Below are positions 1-8,688 of a stretch of 64,000 bases of DNA, piece after piece. The stretch comes from Teredinibacter haidensis. GTDB lineage: Bacteria > Pseudomonadota > Gammaproteobacteria > Pseudomonadales > Cellvibrionaceae. Numbering within the stretch: position 1 is the first letter of the stretch; each line of letters begins with the position of its first letter. The stretch lies in the NCBI RefSeq assembly GCF_014211975.1, contig NZ_CP060084.1, positions 1,116,001 through 1,180,000 of the forward strand, given 5' to 3'. Position numbers and translations under genes: made by a program. The notes under the pieces are model-generated. The model had not been told where the DNA came from, did no database searches, and saw only the letters and a program-made list of their open reading frames with translations.

Positions 1-327
1 CCCTATATTAAGGCAGTTCGTATGAAGGAGGGGGTAGATGTTCTCGAGCAAATGGGGCAGTTTCCCGGTGCGAGTGGTTTCTTGTTAGATGCCTATAAAA
101 AAGGTGTTCCAGGAGGAACCGGTGAGTGCTTTGATTGGGCGCGCGTGCCCCGGGATCCGCCGAAACCCTTGGTGCTTGCGGGGGGGCTTTCACCCGCAAA
201 TGTTGCCAGTGCTATCAAAAGTGTAAAGCCCTATGGAATTGATGTCAGTGGCGGAGTAGAAGCTTCGCCGGGCAAGAAAGATAAAGCAAAAATAGAGGCG
301 TTTATTGAAAACGCGAAGGTGGAGTGA
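1..327 (+). CDS. trpF: Phosphoribosylanthranilate isomerase, C-terminal part (cut by window edge)
   Basis: Third enzyme-step of the tryptophan branch: isomerises N-(5-phosphoribosyl)anthranilate to the carboxyphenylamino-deoxyribulose phosphate in the cytoplasm. The frame is open from base 1 (PYIKAVR...) so the start lies outside the window; 108 residues are visible, about the second half of a normal ~205-residue protein. Visible (beta/alpha)8 signatures are the LLDAYKKGVPGGTGECFDW stretch and the C-terminal phosphate-binding GIDVSGGVEASPGKKD. It is followed 4 bp later by the trpB start, and its last codons contain the trpB ribosome-binding site, so the two are co-transcribed and probably translationally coupled. 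Confidence 0.93.
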   Translation, partial: PYIKAVRMKEGVDVLEQMGQFPGASGFLLDAYKKGVPGGTGECFDWARVPRDPPKPLVLAGGLSPANVASAIKSVKPYGIDVSGGVEASPGKKDKAKIEAFIENAKVE

Positions 328-331
328 GCAA

Positions 332-1552
332 GTGAGTAGTGATCATAAAAAAGTTGATTATTCAGCCGTGCCAGACAGTAAAGGTCACTTCGGTATATAC
401 GGTGGGAAGTTTGTATCTGAAACGTTGATGCATGCGCTAGATGAGCTAGAAGAAATTTATACCCGTGTGAAAGACAGCCCCGAGTTTGTTGCAGAGTTCG
501 ATAAGGATCTGGCCCACTATGTTGGTCGACCATCGCCGCTCTATCACGCTGAACGCCTGACTCGTGAGCTAGGCGGCGCGCAAATTTATCTTAAGCGCGA
601 AGATTTAAACCACACTGGTGCGCACAAGGTAAACAACACCATCGGTCAGGCTCTGTTGGCGAAATATACCGGGAAATCTCGAGTTATTGCCGAAACTGGC
701 GCTGGCCAACATGGTGTCGCGACGGCGACGGTCGCAGCTCGTTTGGGGTTGAAATGCGTTGTTTATATGGGTGCAGAAGATGTTCAGCGTCAGGCCTTAA
801 ATGTTTACCGTATGAAGCTCTTGGGGGCAGAAGTTGTTCCTGTAACTTCCGGCTCAAAAACACTAAAAGATGCCATGAACGAAGCCATGCGCGACTGGGT
901 GACTAACGTAGATGATACTTTCTACATCATAGGTACCGTTGCTGGCCCGCATCCATACCCGCAGCTCGTACGAGATTTTCAGTGTGTGATTGGGCGTGAA
1001 GCTAGGCGACAATCTCTAGATATGGTTGGAAAACTTCCCGATGCGTTGGTTGCCTGCGTTGGAGGCGGCTCAAATGCTATTGGCCTGTTTCACCCTTTTC
1101 TAGAGGACGATAGTGTAAAAATGTACGGCGTTGAAGCTGGTGGTTATGGTGTCGAAACCGGCAAGCATGCCGCACCGCTCAACGACGGTATTCCCGGCAT
1201 ATTGCACGGTAATCGAACGTATCTGATGGAAGATGAAAACGGCCAAATTATTGAAACTCACTCGGTTTCTGCCGGGTTGGATTATCCGGGCGTTGGCCCT
1301 GAACACTCTTGGTTAAAAGATATTGGTCGAGTGGATTATGTTGCGATTAACGATGATGAAGCCATGAATGCTTTCCGTCGGCTGACAAAGGTCGAGGGTA
1401 TCATGCCTGCATTGGAATCCAGTCATGCTGTTGCTTATGCGGAAAAGCTGGCGCCACAAATGGGTAAAGATCAGATGATTGTGGTGAACCTGTCGGGAAG
1501 AGGGGATAAGGATATTCTGACCGTCGCAAATATTGATGGCATAACAGTATAG
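332..1552 (+). CDS. trpB: Tryptophan synthase beta subunit
   Basis: PLP enzyme that condenses indole with serine to give tryptophan; forms the alpha2-beta2 complex with TrpA. The protein is 406 residues, the usual length. The PLP lysine is K99 in HTGAHKVNN; the phosphate-binding glycine loop is CVGGGSNAIG. I start at the GTG at 332 because it has a good AAGGTGGAG ribosome-binding site at 317-325 inside the end of trpF; an in-frame TTG 27 bp upstream would add nine residues overlapping trpF and is less likely. trpA follows after 14 bp. Confidence 0.97.
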   Translation: MSSDHKKVDYSAVPDSKGHFGIYGGKFVSETLMHALDELEEIYTRVKDSPEFVAEFDKDLAHYVGRPSPLYHAERLTRELGGAQIYLKREDLNHTGAHKVNNTIGQALLAKYTGKSRVIAETGAGQHGVATATVAARLGLKCVVYMGAEDVQRQALNVYRMKLLGAEVVPVTSGSKTLKDAMNEAMRDWVTNVDDTFYIIGTVAGPHPYPQLVRDFQCVIGREARRQSLDMVGKLPDALVACVGGGSNAIGLFHPFLEDDSVKMYGVEAGGYGVETGKHAAPLNDGIPGILHGNRTYLMEDENGQIIETHSVSAGLDYPGVGPEHSWLKDIGRVDYVAINDDEAMNAFRRLTKVEGIMPALESSHAVAYAEKLAPQMGKDQMIVVNLSGRGDKDILTVANIDGITV

Positions 1553-1566
1553 AAAGAGAGGCACGA

Positions 1567-2376
1567 GTGAATAGAATTACCAAACGCCTTCAAGCGTGTA
1601 AAGCTGAAGGGAGAAAGGCCTTAGTCAGTTATATTGTCCATGGCGACCCTAAAACAGAAGTCACGATGCCAGCGATGCATGCACTGGTAGCGGCAGGTAC
1701 CGATATTATAGAGTTAGGTGTACCCTTTTCAGACCCAATGGCAGAGGGGCCGGTTATTCAGAAAGGGCACGAGCGAGCTCTTGAAAACGGTGCTAGCCTC
1801 ACGAGTGCGATAGCGCTGGTGAAAGAGTTTCGAGCAAGCAATACCGATACTCCTATAGTCTTAATGGGCTATGCTAACCCTATTGAACGAATGGGTTATG
1901 AAAGCTTGGCGTCCACAGCTTCAGAGGCTGGTGTTGATGGGGTTTTAACGGTGGATCTTCCACCGGAAGAGGTGGAAGATCTCGATACTGAGTTAAAAAA
2001 AGTTGGTATCGAAAATATTTTCCTGATTGCACCGACAACAACTGAAAGCCGCATTGCCTACATCACCAAGCTGGCCGGAGGTTTTGTCTACTACGTGTCA
2101 CTGAAGGGTGTTACCGGTGCAGGTCATGTGGATGTAGAATCGGTAAAAGAAAAAATGCAGCAAATCCGTGCCTGCACAGAGCTGCCGGTACTCGTTGGTT
2201 TTGGTATTAAAGATAAAACGACAGCCAAGGCAATTGGTGAGTTAGCAGATGGCGTTGTTGTTGGTAGCGCCTATGTTAAAGCCATGGGTGATATGGCAGA
2301 TCAGTCCACGGAAAGTATTTGCGAAACCCTCACAGCAATTGTTCAACCAATTCGCCAAGGATTGGATGAACTGTAA
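1567..2376 (+). CDS. trpA: Tryptophan synthase alpha subunit
   Basis: Cleaves indole-3-glycerol phosphate to indole, which is channelled to TrpB. 269 residues, GTG start preceded by AAAGAGAGG. The catalytic glutamate is E49 (IIELGVPFSDP). The second catalytic acid of the enterobacterial enzyme, Asp60 (DPLADGP), is Glu60 here (DPMAEGP), a conservative exchange seen directly in the codon GAG at 1744-1746. The phosphate-binding loops GVTGAG and GFGIKDK are present. Last gene of the trp part; accD follows after 18 bp and is probably on the same transcript. Confidence 0.96.
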   Translation: MNRITKRLQACKAEGRKALVSYIVHGDPKTEVTMPAMHALVAAGTDIIELGVPFSDPMAEGPVIQKGHERALENGASLTSAIALVKEFRASNTDTPIVLMGYANPIERMGYESLASTASEAGVDGVLTVDLPPEEVEDLDTELKKVGIENIFLIAPTTTESRIAYITKLAGGFVYYVSLKGVTGAGHVDVESVKEKMQQIRACTELPVLVGFGIKDKTTAKAIGELADGVVVGSAYVKAMGDMADQSTESICETLTAIVQPIRQGLDEL

Positions 2377-2394
2377 ATTCGAGATGATGACGTT

Positions 2395-3258
2395 ATGAGT
2401 TGGCTAGAAAAAATAGTTCCTTCCAGTGTGCGCTCTCCGGCTTCTCGCAGTGCGAGTAAAGTGCCTGAGGGCTTGTGGAAAAAATGCACCAAGTGTGCGG
2501 CCGTTTTGTATCGACCAGAGCTAGAGAAAAATTTGGATGTATGTCCGAAATGTGACCACCATATGCGTATTGGCGCGCGTCGTCGCTTGGATATTTTCCT
2601 TGATGATGAAGGGCGGGATGAGTTGGCGGCTGATGTATTGCCTGTAGATCGTTTGAAATTCAAAGACGTAAAAAAATACAAAGACCGCTTAACCACTGCG
2701 CAAAAAAACACTGGTGAAAAGGATGCGCTTGTAGCAATGAGGGGCACGTTAAAATCTATGCCGGTTGTTGCCAGTGCTTTTGAGTTTGCTTTTCACGGTG
2801 GCTCTATGGGTTACGCCGTCGGTGAGCGTTTTACGCGAGCTGCTCAGGTTGCGCTGGAAGAAAGAATTCCTTATGTGTGTTTTTCGGCGACTGGTGGTGC
2901 CCGTATGCAGGAAGCACTGATTTCGCTTATGCAAATGGCAAAAACCAGTGCTGTTATTGAGAGGTTGAAAATGGAGGGTATACCCTTTATTTCGATTATG
3001 ACCGATCCGGTATACGGCGGTGTCTCCGCAAGTCTGGCCTTGTTGGGAGATATCAATGCGGCTGAGCCAGGTGCTCGAGCAGGCTTTGCAGGCCCCAATA
3101 TTATTGAGCAGACGATTCGCCAAAAGTTGCCTAAAGGTTTTCAGCGCAGCGAATTTTTGTTGGAGCACGGTGCTATCGATATGATTATTCATCGCAACGA
3201 TATTCGCGATCGCATTGCCTCTCTGTTAGCAAAAATGACCAATCAGCCAGCGGCTTAA
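2395..3258 (+). CDS. accD: Acetyl-CoA carboxylase carboxyltransferase beta subunit
   Basis: Transfers the carboxyl group from biotin-AccB to acetyl-CoA, making malonyl-CoA for fatty-acid synthesis, in complex with AccA. 287 residues, typical. An N-terminal four-cysteine zinc ribbon is visible (C31, C34, C50, C53), followed by the crotonase-like carboxyltransferase fold with SATGGARMQEA and the GGVSASLALLGD acyl-CoA site. The trpA-accD-folC order is the standard gammaproteobacterial one. Confidence 0.97.
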   Translation: MSWLEKIVPSSVRSPASRSASKVPEGLWKKCTKCAAVLYRPELEKNLDVCPKCDHHMRIGARRRLDIFLDDEGRDELAADVLPVDRLKFKDVKKYKDRLTTAQKNTGEKDALVAMRGTLKSMPVVASAFEFAFHGGSMGYAVGERFTRAAQVALEERIPYVCFSATGGARMQEALISLMQMAKTSAVIERLKMEGIPFISIMTDPVYGGVSASLALLGDINAAEPGARAGFAGPNIIEQTIRQKLPKGFQRSEFLLEHGAIDMIIHRNDIRDRIASLLAKMTNQPAA

Positions 3259-3294
3259 ACTGATTGATAAGCTTTTTATTTGCGGGTGAAGTAG

Positions 3295-4620
3295 TTGAAC
3301 GAAAGCACCCAAGAGCTATCTCTTATGTCTTCTCGATTTAACCATCTGGCTGATTGGCTCAGCTGGATGGAAACTCTACATCCTTCTGAGATCGATCTGG
3401 GTTTGGATCGCGTCTCACTCGTCGCGATTACGCTTGGATTAGAAGCCTTTATTAATCCAAGAAATACTGCGCCACATTTCCCAAAAGTTGTTACGGTTGC
3501 CGGTACTAATGGGAAAGGCTCTTGCGTTGCTCTGCTGGAAAAATTCCTGATTACAGTAGATAAAGCCGTTGGTTCCTATACTTCGCCACATTTATTGACG
3601 TACAACGAGCGTATTAAAATAAATGGCAACCCCGTTTCCGATAAATGTTTATGCGATGCTTTTGCAAGAATCGATATTGCGCGCGGAGCTACCAGTCTCA
3701 CCTATTTTGAATTTGGTACGTTGGCTGCATTTCTCCTATTCCAGCAGTATAAAGTTGACTATTGGCTGTTAGAAGTTGGTTTAGGGGGGCGTTTGGATGC
3801 GGTGAATATCCTACCGCCAGATATAGCAGTAATCACGTCCATTGCGATTGACCATGAAAGCTGGTTGGGGAATTCACGGGAAGCGATCGCCAGCGAAAAA
3901 GCTGGGATATTAAGGCCGAAAATTCCTTTTGTTTGCGCAGAAGCCGATGTGCCCAAGAGTTTGCAGAAAATTGCACAAGAGCTAGATGTATATGGGTTTC
4001 ACATTAACCAGGATTTTGGCTGTCGGGTTCAGCATGACGGTATCGAAATCTATAGCGTTAGCCACACACAAGCGCTGAAATTATCATCTGTCAATTTACC
4101 TTTGCCCAGTGTGGCAGCAGCGTGGCAGGTTATTAGCTTGTTGGGTTTAACACTCTGTCCACTAGAAGCCGCTGCGGTTATTGAAGGCTTTACCCTGCCA
4201 GGGCGTTTTAGTCCTCATCATTTGAGTAATGGGCGACTTATTTTTTTTGATGTTGCTCATAACCCGGCAGCTACGGTGTTATTGGCGGAAAAACTCTCTG
4301 GAGCTGAACCCGAGGTCAAGGTGGCAATTGTTGCTATGATGGCGGACAAAGATATTCGTGGGGCACTAAAAAACCTGCTGAAAAATATCCAGCATTGGTA
4401 TGTGGCTGATCTGCCAGATGTTCCACGTGCGGCACAGGGGGAGCGACTTGCAGCGGTTTTAATGGAGTTGGGTGTGAGCGATAGAAATATTACACTTTGT
4501 AAAACGGTGGCTTTTGGGATTGACCGTGCTCAGCAGCAATTCGATGGTTCTCCATTATTGGTATTTGGCTCATTTTTCACGGTAGCTGAAGCCATGACAA
4601 CAATAAGACGAGGTGAATAG
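3295..4620 (+). CDS. folC: Folylpolyglutamate / dihydrofolate synthase
   Basis: Adds glutamate to dihydropteroate and extends folate polyglutamate chains, ATP-dependent, cytoplasmic. Mur-ligase fold: ATP-binding P-loop AGTNGKGS near residues 69-76, the ISS-type SYTSPHL motif, and the C-terminal domain with FDVAHNPAA. 441 residues from the TTG at 3295, which has GGGTGA at 3284-3289; an ATG at 3325 (431 residues) is also possible. The stop codon overlaps the GTG start of the next gene by one base. Confidence 0.95.
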   Translation: MNESTQELSLMSSRFNHLADWLSWMETLHPSEIDLGLDRVSLVAITLGLEAFINPRNTAPHFPKVVTVAGTNGKGSCVALLEKFLITVDKAVGSYTSPHLLTYNERIKINGNPVSDKCLCDAFARIDIARGATSLTYFEFGTLAAFLLFQQYKVDYWLLEVGLGGRLDAVNILPPDIAVITSIAIDHESWLGNSREAIASEKAGILRPKIPFVCAEADVPKSLQKIAQELDVYGFHINQDFGCRVQHDGIEIYSVSHTQALKLSSVNLPLPSVAAAWQVISLLGLTLCPLEAAAVIEGFTLPGRFSPHHLSNGRLIFFDVAHNPAATVLLAEKLSGAEPEVKVAIVAMMADKDIRGALKNLLKNIQHWYVADLPDVPRAAQGERLAAVLMELGVSDRNITLCKTVAFGIDRAQQQFDGSPLLVFGSFFTVAEAMTTIRRGE

Positions 4621-5138
4621 TGGACGACGGACTCAGGCAGCGTATTGTGGGTGCCTTTGTGTTAGTGGCAATTGCGGTTGTTTTTGTTCCTGTAGTGTTT
4701 GATCGCGAACGTATAGAGGCGCTGGACAGGAAAACTCAAATTCCTCCTGCGCCGCATATCGAAGCTGTTGTGGTTCCTGCTCCAGTGGTGCCGAAAGTGG
4801 AAGAGCCGCTAATCGAAGCAAAAAAAATGTATGTGCCCGATGAAAAACGTGCGCAAGCTGTTGAGCCCGAAGAGCCAGTTATGACCGCCAAGGGCACTCC
4901 CAATAGCTGGGTATTGCAAATTGCCAGTTATAAGTTTAAGGCTCACGCTGTTGAAAAACGAGATGAGCTGATTGCACAGGGCTACAGCGCTTATATACGA
5001 AAGGTTAAAACTGAGCGGGGAAATATGCACCGTTTGTTTGTTGGGCCCAGCCTTAAAAAAAGAAAGCTGGCGAAGGCAAAAAGTACCTTGGATAAAAAGC
5101 TGGGTGTTGAGTCAATTTTGTTGAAGTTTGAACCCTAG
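4620..5138 (+). CDS. SPOR-domain cell-division protein, DedD-like
   Basis: Inner-membrane protein expected to bind denuded septal peptidoglycan through a C-terminal SPOR domain, as DedD does. 172 residues: one N-terminal membrane segment (about residues 9-26, IVGAFVLVAIAVVFVPVVF), a proline/valine/glutamate-rich periplasmic linker, and the SPOR domain from about residue 95 (SWVLQIASYK ... RLFVGPSLKK). The GTG start overlaps the folC stop. In relatives cvpA and purF follow directly; here two leftward genes intervene. Confidence 0.88.
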   Translation: MDDGLRQRIVGAFVLVAIAVVFVPVVFDRERIEALDRKTQIPPAPHIEAVVVPAPVVPKVEEPLIEAKKMYVPDEKRAQAVEPEEPVMTAKGTPNSWVLQIASYKFKAHAVEKRDELIAQGYSAYIRKVKTERGNMHRLFVGPSLKKRKLAKAKSTLDKKLGVESILLKFEP

Positions 5139-5248
5139 CTGCTTGTTGCAAAACGTAAGCGAGGTCGCCAGAGGGCAAGGAAAGATGGTTGATAAATGAT
5201 CATTTTGAGCCCGTTTTTGACACCTCGGAGGCAACGCAGATAGTTCTG

Positions 5249-6265
5249 CTAGTCGAGCTCTTTGCAAGCCTGTTGACTTGTGTGGGTTTTTCTTCGGTTG
5301 TATTTATGGAGGAGTAGAAGAAGGGTGACAGAGATAACGGCCAGCGATATATAGTAGCCCGCTCTGTTTAGCGCTATAGGAACGAGTAACAGAGTTGAAA
5401 CCAGTTCGGCTATTACGATAGCGCTAATAAAAAAAAGCAGCGAGCGTGTTGTTGCTCGGCGGCAAAAAACGGCGCCCAATGGAGCTCCGATCATTACTAC
5501 AGGTGTTGCAAGCAGCCAGAGCTGCTGAATGGCAGGGGTGATATCAGCAAACACTAGGCCCTGAAGTAGTACCCCGACGATGGACGTGAGGGCCATAATA
5601 ATAACCGATGTCTGTGTTGCTAGCTTTAGGTCAATACGAAAGTACAAGGCCAGCAAGCAGAAGGCTACAAGATCTGCCCCAGAGCCGAGTAAGCCGGAAA
5701 TAATCCCGCCTAATAATCCAGCCTTAAAAATTAAATTTTTGTCGACAATCGAAAGCTTACCCAGATCGGTATAGTGCGCCTTCTTGTTAGTGTAAGCCCA
5801 GAGGTAGATCAGCATAAAAATCAGTACGAACAAGGAAAATCCTATGCGCAAGTCATTTCCGGCAACGACTTTTTCTAGAAAACCCAGAGAAACAAGCAGC
5901 CCGATAATTACACCAGGAAGGTAGAGCGCAAAGAAACGCCAGGGAATGTTTTTTACGCTGAAACATATGTAAAGACTGGCTGATGTCATGCCAACGCTTT
6001 GAATGGCGAGGGAGAAAGTTTTTGCGCTACTGGGGTCTACCGCCATGATTTTAGTTAGGCCTGGGAAGGCAACTGCTCCACCACCTAAAAATGTTGAGCC
6101 CGCAACAAATGAGCCGAGAGCCATAATGGGGGTAACCAATGCGCTTGGCATCGACCAAGCTTGCGAGTATGCCGCACCAAAAATAATAAAAAAGAACCCA
6201 ATAGCAGCTAAAAAAAGCAGGACTATAAAAATCTTGGAAGATGGTATGTATGAGCGTGGTGGCAT
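5249..6265 (-). CDS. TauE/SafE-family membrane permease
   Basis: Polytopic inner-membrane protein of the TauE/SafE/TSUP family, members of which export sulfite, sulfonates or related organic anions; the substrate here cannot be told from sequence. 338 residues with about eight to nine hydrophobic segments; the repeated family signature is visible as AGSTFLGGGAVAFPGL in the N-terminal half and GGIISGLLGSGADLVAF in the C-terminal half. The leftward orientation opposes the flanking SPOR and cvpA genes. It lies downstream of, and in the same direction as, the receiver-TPR gene (54 bp apart), so the two may share a transcript. Confidence 0.85.
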   Translation of the reverse strand: MPPRSYIPSSKIFIVLLFLAAIGFFFIIFGAAYSQAWSMPSALVTPIMALGSFVAGSTFLGGGAVAFPGLTKIMAVDPSSAKTFSLAIQSVGMTSASLYICFSVKNIPWRFFALYLPGVIIGLLVSLGFLEKVVAGNDLRIGFSLFVLIFMLIYLWAYTNKKAHYTDLGKLSIVDKNLIFKAGLLGGIISGLLGSGADLVAFCLLALYFRIDLKLATQTSVIIMALTSIVGVLLQGLVFADITPAIQQLWLLATPVVMIGAPLGAVFCRRATTRSLLFFISAIVIAELVSTLLLVPIALNRAGYYISLAVISVTLLLLLHKYNRRKTHTSQQACKELD

Positions 6266-6319
6266 AAGAATGCTTGCGGCAAATGGCCACGTATAATACC
6301 GTAAATGTTCGCAGCCGGG

Positions 6320-7981
6320 TTAGGGACTTTCGTTCGAGGCTTCTATAAGCCTGCTGTACTGGCGCAACAGGTATTCATAGCGCTTGATATAGCTGGACTC
6401 AGGGTTGATTCGGCCTATACGTTGGAGGCTGTTGGCAATGGTCTCAACCTCCTCATCGGATACCGAGCCGCCTTTGTTTTTACTGATAATGGCCTGAACC
6501 ATATTGAGATTCAGCCCTATATGGTTAGGGATTTCTTTAAGTACGTTGTTAAAGGCCTTGATGGCTTGTTCGTATTGTTCCTGCTGATAAAACCCAATGC
6601 CTTGCTTGTTCAGTTTCGCCGCCAGTTGCATTCCTTCGCGGGTCAGGGGTTCGCGAAGCAGCTTGTCGAGTTGTATGGCGATATCAGGGTCTTTGTTAAT
6701 GCGAGCGAGTTCTTGCAGTAATTGTTCGCCTGCATCATATTCACCAAAGTTCATAAAGGCCTGCGCACAGTCAATACACAATTGGGCAGAGGTGTTTTGT
6801 ATGGCGCTAAAACGCATTTCCTTGTGGATGCTTAGTGCTTCGCTGGTGGCTTGGTTGGCTTGCTCTTCCAGTTTTTGTATATGGTATAAGTCGGCTTCAA
6901 CAAGCTTGCCTCGCATTTTTACGATGGGCTGAGTGCTGAATCGTTTTTCTACCGCTTTGATAGCCTCAACCGCTTCACTTGCCAGGCTTTGAAGTTGGCT
7001 ATTGGATTCTCTGCTTAGGTTGGTTAGGCCTTGAGCGAGGTTCAAATAATCTTCTGCCTGCTCATGGCAGGAGTTACGGCTCTGTTTTATGGCTGCGCGA
7101 TAGGCATGTACTGAAGTGTTTTCATCTCCAGCGTCATGACTGATCCGACCCATTTCACGCTGTCGTTCACTCGAAAAGGGGGAGATTTTCAGTGCGTTGT
7201 GTAGTGTTTGTTGAGCTCTTGCAGGATTATTCTGGGCTTTGAATAGGCGAGCTAGTAAATCGTGGGCTTCGATACAGAGCGGGTTTTCACCGATTAGGTT
7301 ATCGAGAATTTCTTCAGCCTCTTTATAGGCTTTAAGGCCGAACTTGGCCCGAGCAATACCAATGGTGGCCCAAACGGGGTGTCGCCCCTGTGGTAATTGT
7401 GCGTAAACCTTCATGGCTTGATCATATTGTTTAAGGCCAATATGTAATTCGCCCAGCATTTTTCGGGCGTCGTTGCTGTATCGGCTTTTTTTTGCGAGCA
7501 GTTTTATGCAGGCCGATATGGCGTTGTTTGGGTTTTTATTGTCTAGCGCTTTTTTTGCTTCAATAAGGGCTTCGTTTTTTAACAGGGCCTGGTCAAGGCG
7601 GGGGCGCAACGAGTCGCGGTTTATGGGCTTGCTCAGGTAGTCGTCAGGCTGGTATTCGAGTGCGTGTAAAACGTACTGGCTAGCACTCTCTGCTGTGATC
7701 ATGACATAGAGTGCGGTGTTGTTGAGTAGACCGTGAAAACGCAACTCTTCCAGCAGTTGCTGCCCGGTTTTACTTGTGCCCAGATTGTAATCGGCCAGAA
7801 CAATATCGTACTGATGTTTCTGGCAGAGATCGATCGCTTCTTCAGCATTGCCAGCAGTGTCGACGTTAGCCGAGCCAAAATCCACCAGGATGCGTTTAAG
7901 GTTGGCTCGGATATCCGGTACATCGTCTACCACCAAACATCGCTTTTGGCTATAGGTTTTGATGATATCGATTTGTTTCAT
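6320..7981 (-). CDS. Receiver-TPR response regulator (paralogue 1)
   Basis: 553-residue protein: an N-terminal CheY-like receiver domain (about residues 1-130; acidic pair D19/D20, phospho-acceptor D64 in LADYNLG, switch T96, conserved K118 in SKP) followed by about 400 residues of tetratricopeptide-type helices. There is no DNA-binding or enzymatic output, so it probably acts by protein-protein contact. No kinase gene is adjacent. It is clearly paralogous to the protein encoded at 33809-35425, sharing receiver motifs (DYNLG..TGQ..LEELR; PDDYL.KPI) and a matching helical layout. Target unknown. Confidence 0.85.
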   Translation of the reverse strand: MKQIDIIKTYSQKRCLVVDDVPDIRANLKRILVDFGSANVDTAGNAEEAIDLCQKHQYDIVLADYNLGTSKTGQQLLEELRFHGLLNNTALYVMITAESASQYVLHALEYQPDDYLSKPINRDSLRPRLDQALLKNEALIEAKKALDNKNPNNAISACIKLLAKKSRYSNDARKMLGELHIGLKQYDQAMKVYAQLPQGRHPVWATIGIARAKFGLKAYKEAEEILDNLIGENPLCIEAHDLLARLFKAQNNPARAQQTLHNALKISPFSSERQREMGRISHDAGDENTSVHAYRAAIKQSRNSCHEQAEDYLNLAQGLTNLSRESNSQLQSLASEAVEAIKAVEKRFSTQPIVKMRGKLVEADLYHIQKLEEQANQATSEALSIHKEMRFSAIQNTSAQLCIDCAQAFMNFGEYDAGEQLLQELARINKDPDIAIQLDKLLREPLTREGMQLAAKLNKQGIGFYQQEQYEQAIKAFNNVLKEIPNHIGLNLNMVQAIISKNKGGSVSDEEVETIANSLQRIGRINPESSYIKRYEYLLRQYSRLIEASNESP

Positions 7982-8154
7982 TGGGGTCGATTCTAGAGGC
8001 TGATCACAGTTCTCTTAAAGTGTAGTTCAATCGTACAGCTTCACATCAACTGGCTATAAAAAACTGAAGAGTTATTCTTCCTAGTATTTCGGTATGATGA
8101 CAGCCTCTGATAGAATTGCGACTTCTCATCAACCACTACCGGATAATGCTAAGT

Positions 8155-8655
8155 ATGAATTGGGCAGATTGGGTCATTATCGCAATTATGGTGGTTTCTA
8201 GCTTAATCAGCCTCAAGCGTGGCTTTGTAAAAGAAGCCCTCTCCATGGCGAATTGGGTGCTGGCATTTATTGTTGCCATGACTTTCGGTGATCAGTTATC
8301 TGCCCTCCTGGTTGATCAAATCACTACGCCATCTGTACGCGATATGGCTGCCTTCGCCATCTTATTTGCAGCTACACTTATAGTCGGTGCGATGGTGAAC
8401 TATTTGATCGGTGAGCTGGTGCGTATGACGGGCCTCTCGGGTACCGATCGGCTTTTTGGCATGATGTTCGGTATGGTGCGCGGTTTCATTGTTGTAATGG
8501 CTATACTCCTGCTGATACCAGCCATTATTCCTATCGATAAGGACGCTTGGTGGAATGATTCGCTTCTGATTCCGCATTTAATGGAATTCGAGAGCTGGTG
8601 CCGTACAGCGGCACGCGAGTTCACTTCTTTTGTCGGCCGGATGTTGAACGGCTAA
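8155..8655 (+). CDS. cvpA: CvpA family membrane protein
   Basis: Small inner-membrane protein needed for colicin V production in E. coli; its physiological role is envelope-related but not settled. 166 residues with four hydrophobic helices. The start at 8155 (MNWADWVIIAIMV) aligns with the family N-terminus and is followed by the conserved SLKRGFVKEAL; in-frame upstream codons exist but add a non-conserved stretch. purF begins 33 bp downstream, the classic cvpA-purF operon. Confidence 0.93.
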   Translation: MNWADWVIIAIMVVSSLISLKRGFVKEALSMANWVLAFIVAMTFGDQLSALLVDQITTPSVRDMAAFAILFAATLIVGAMVNYLIGELVRMTGLSGTDRLFGMMFGMVRGFIVVMAILLLIPAIIPIDKDAWWNDSLLIPHLMEFESWCRTAAREFTSFVGRMLNG

Positions 8656-8688
8656 TCTAATTACGTTTTATTAATCGAGATTTAGTAT

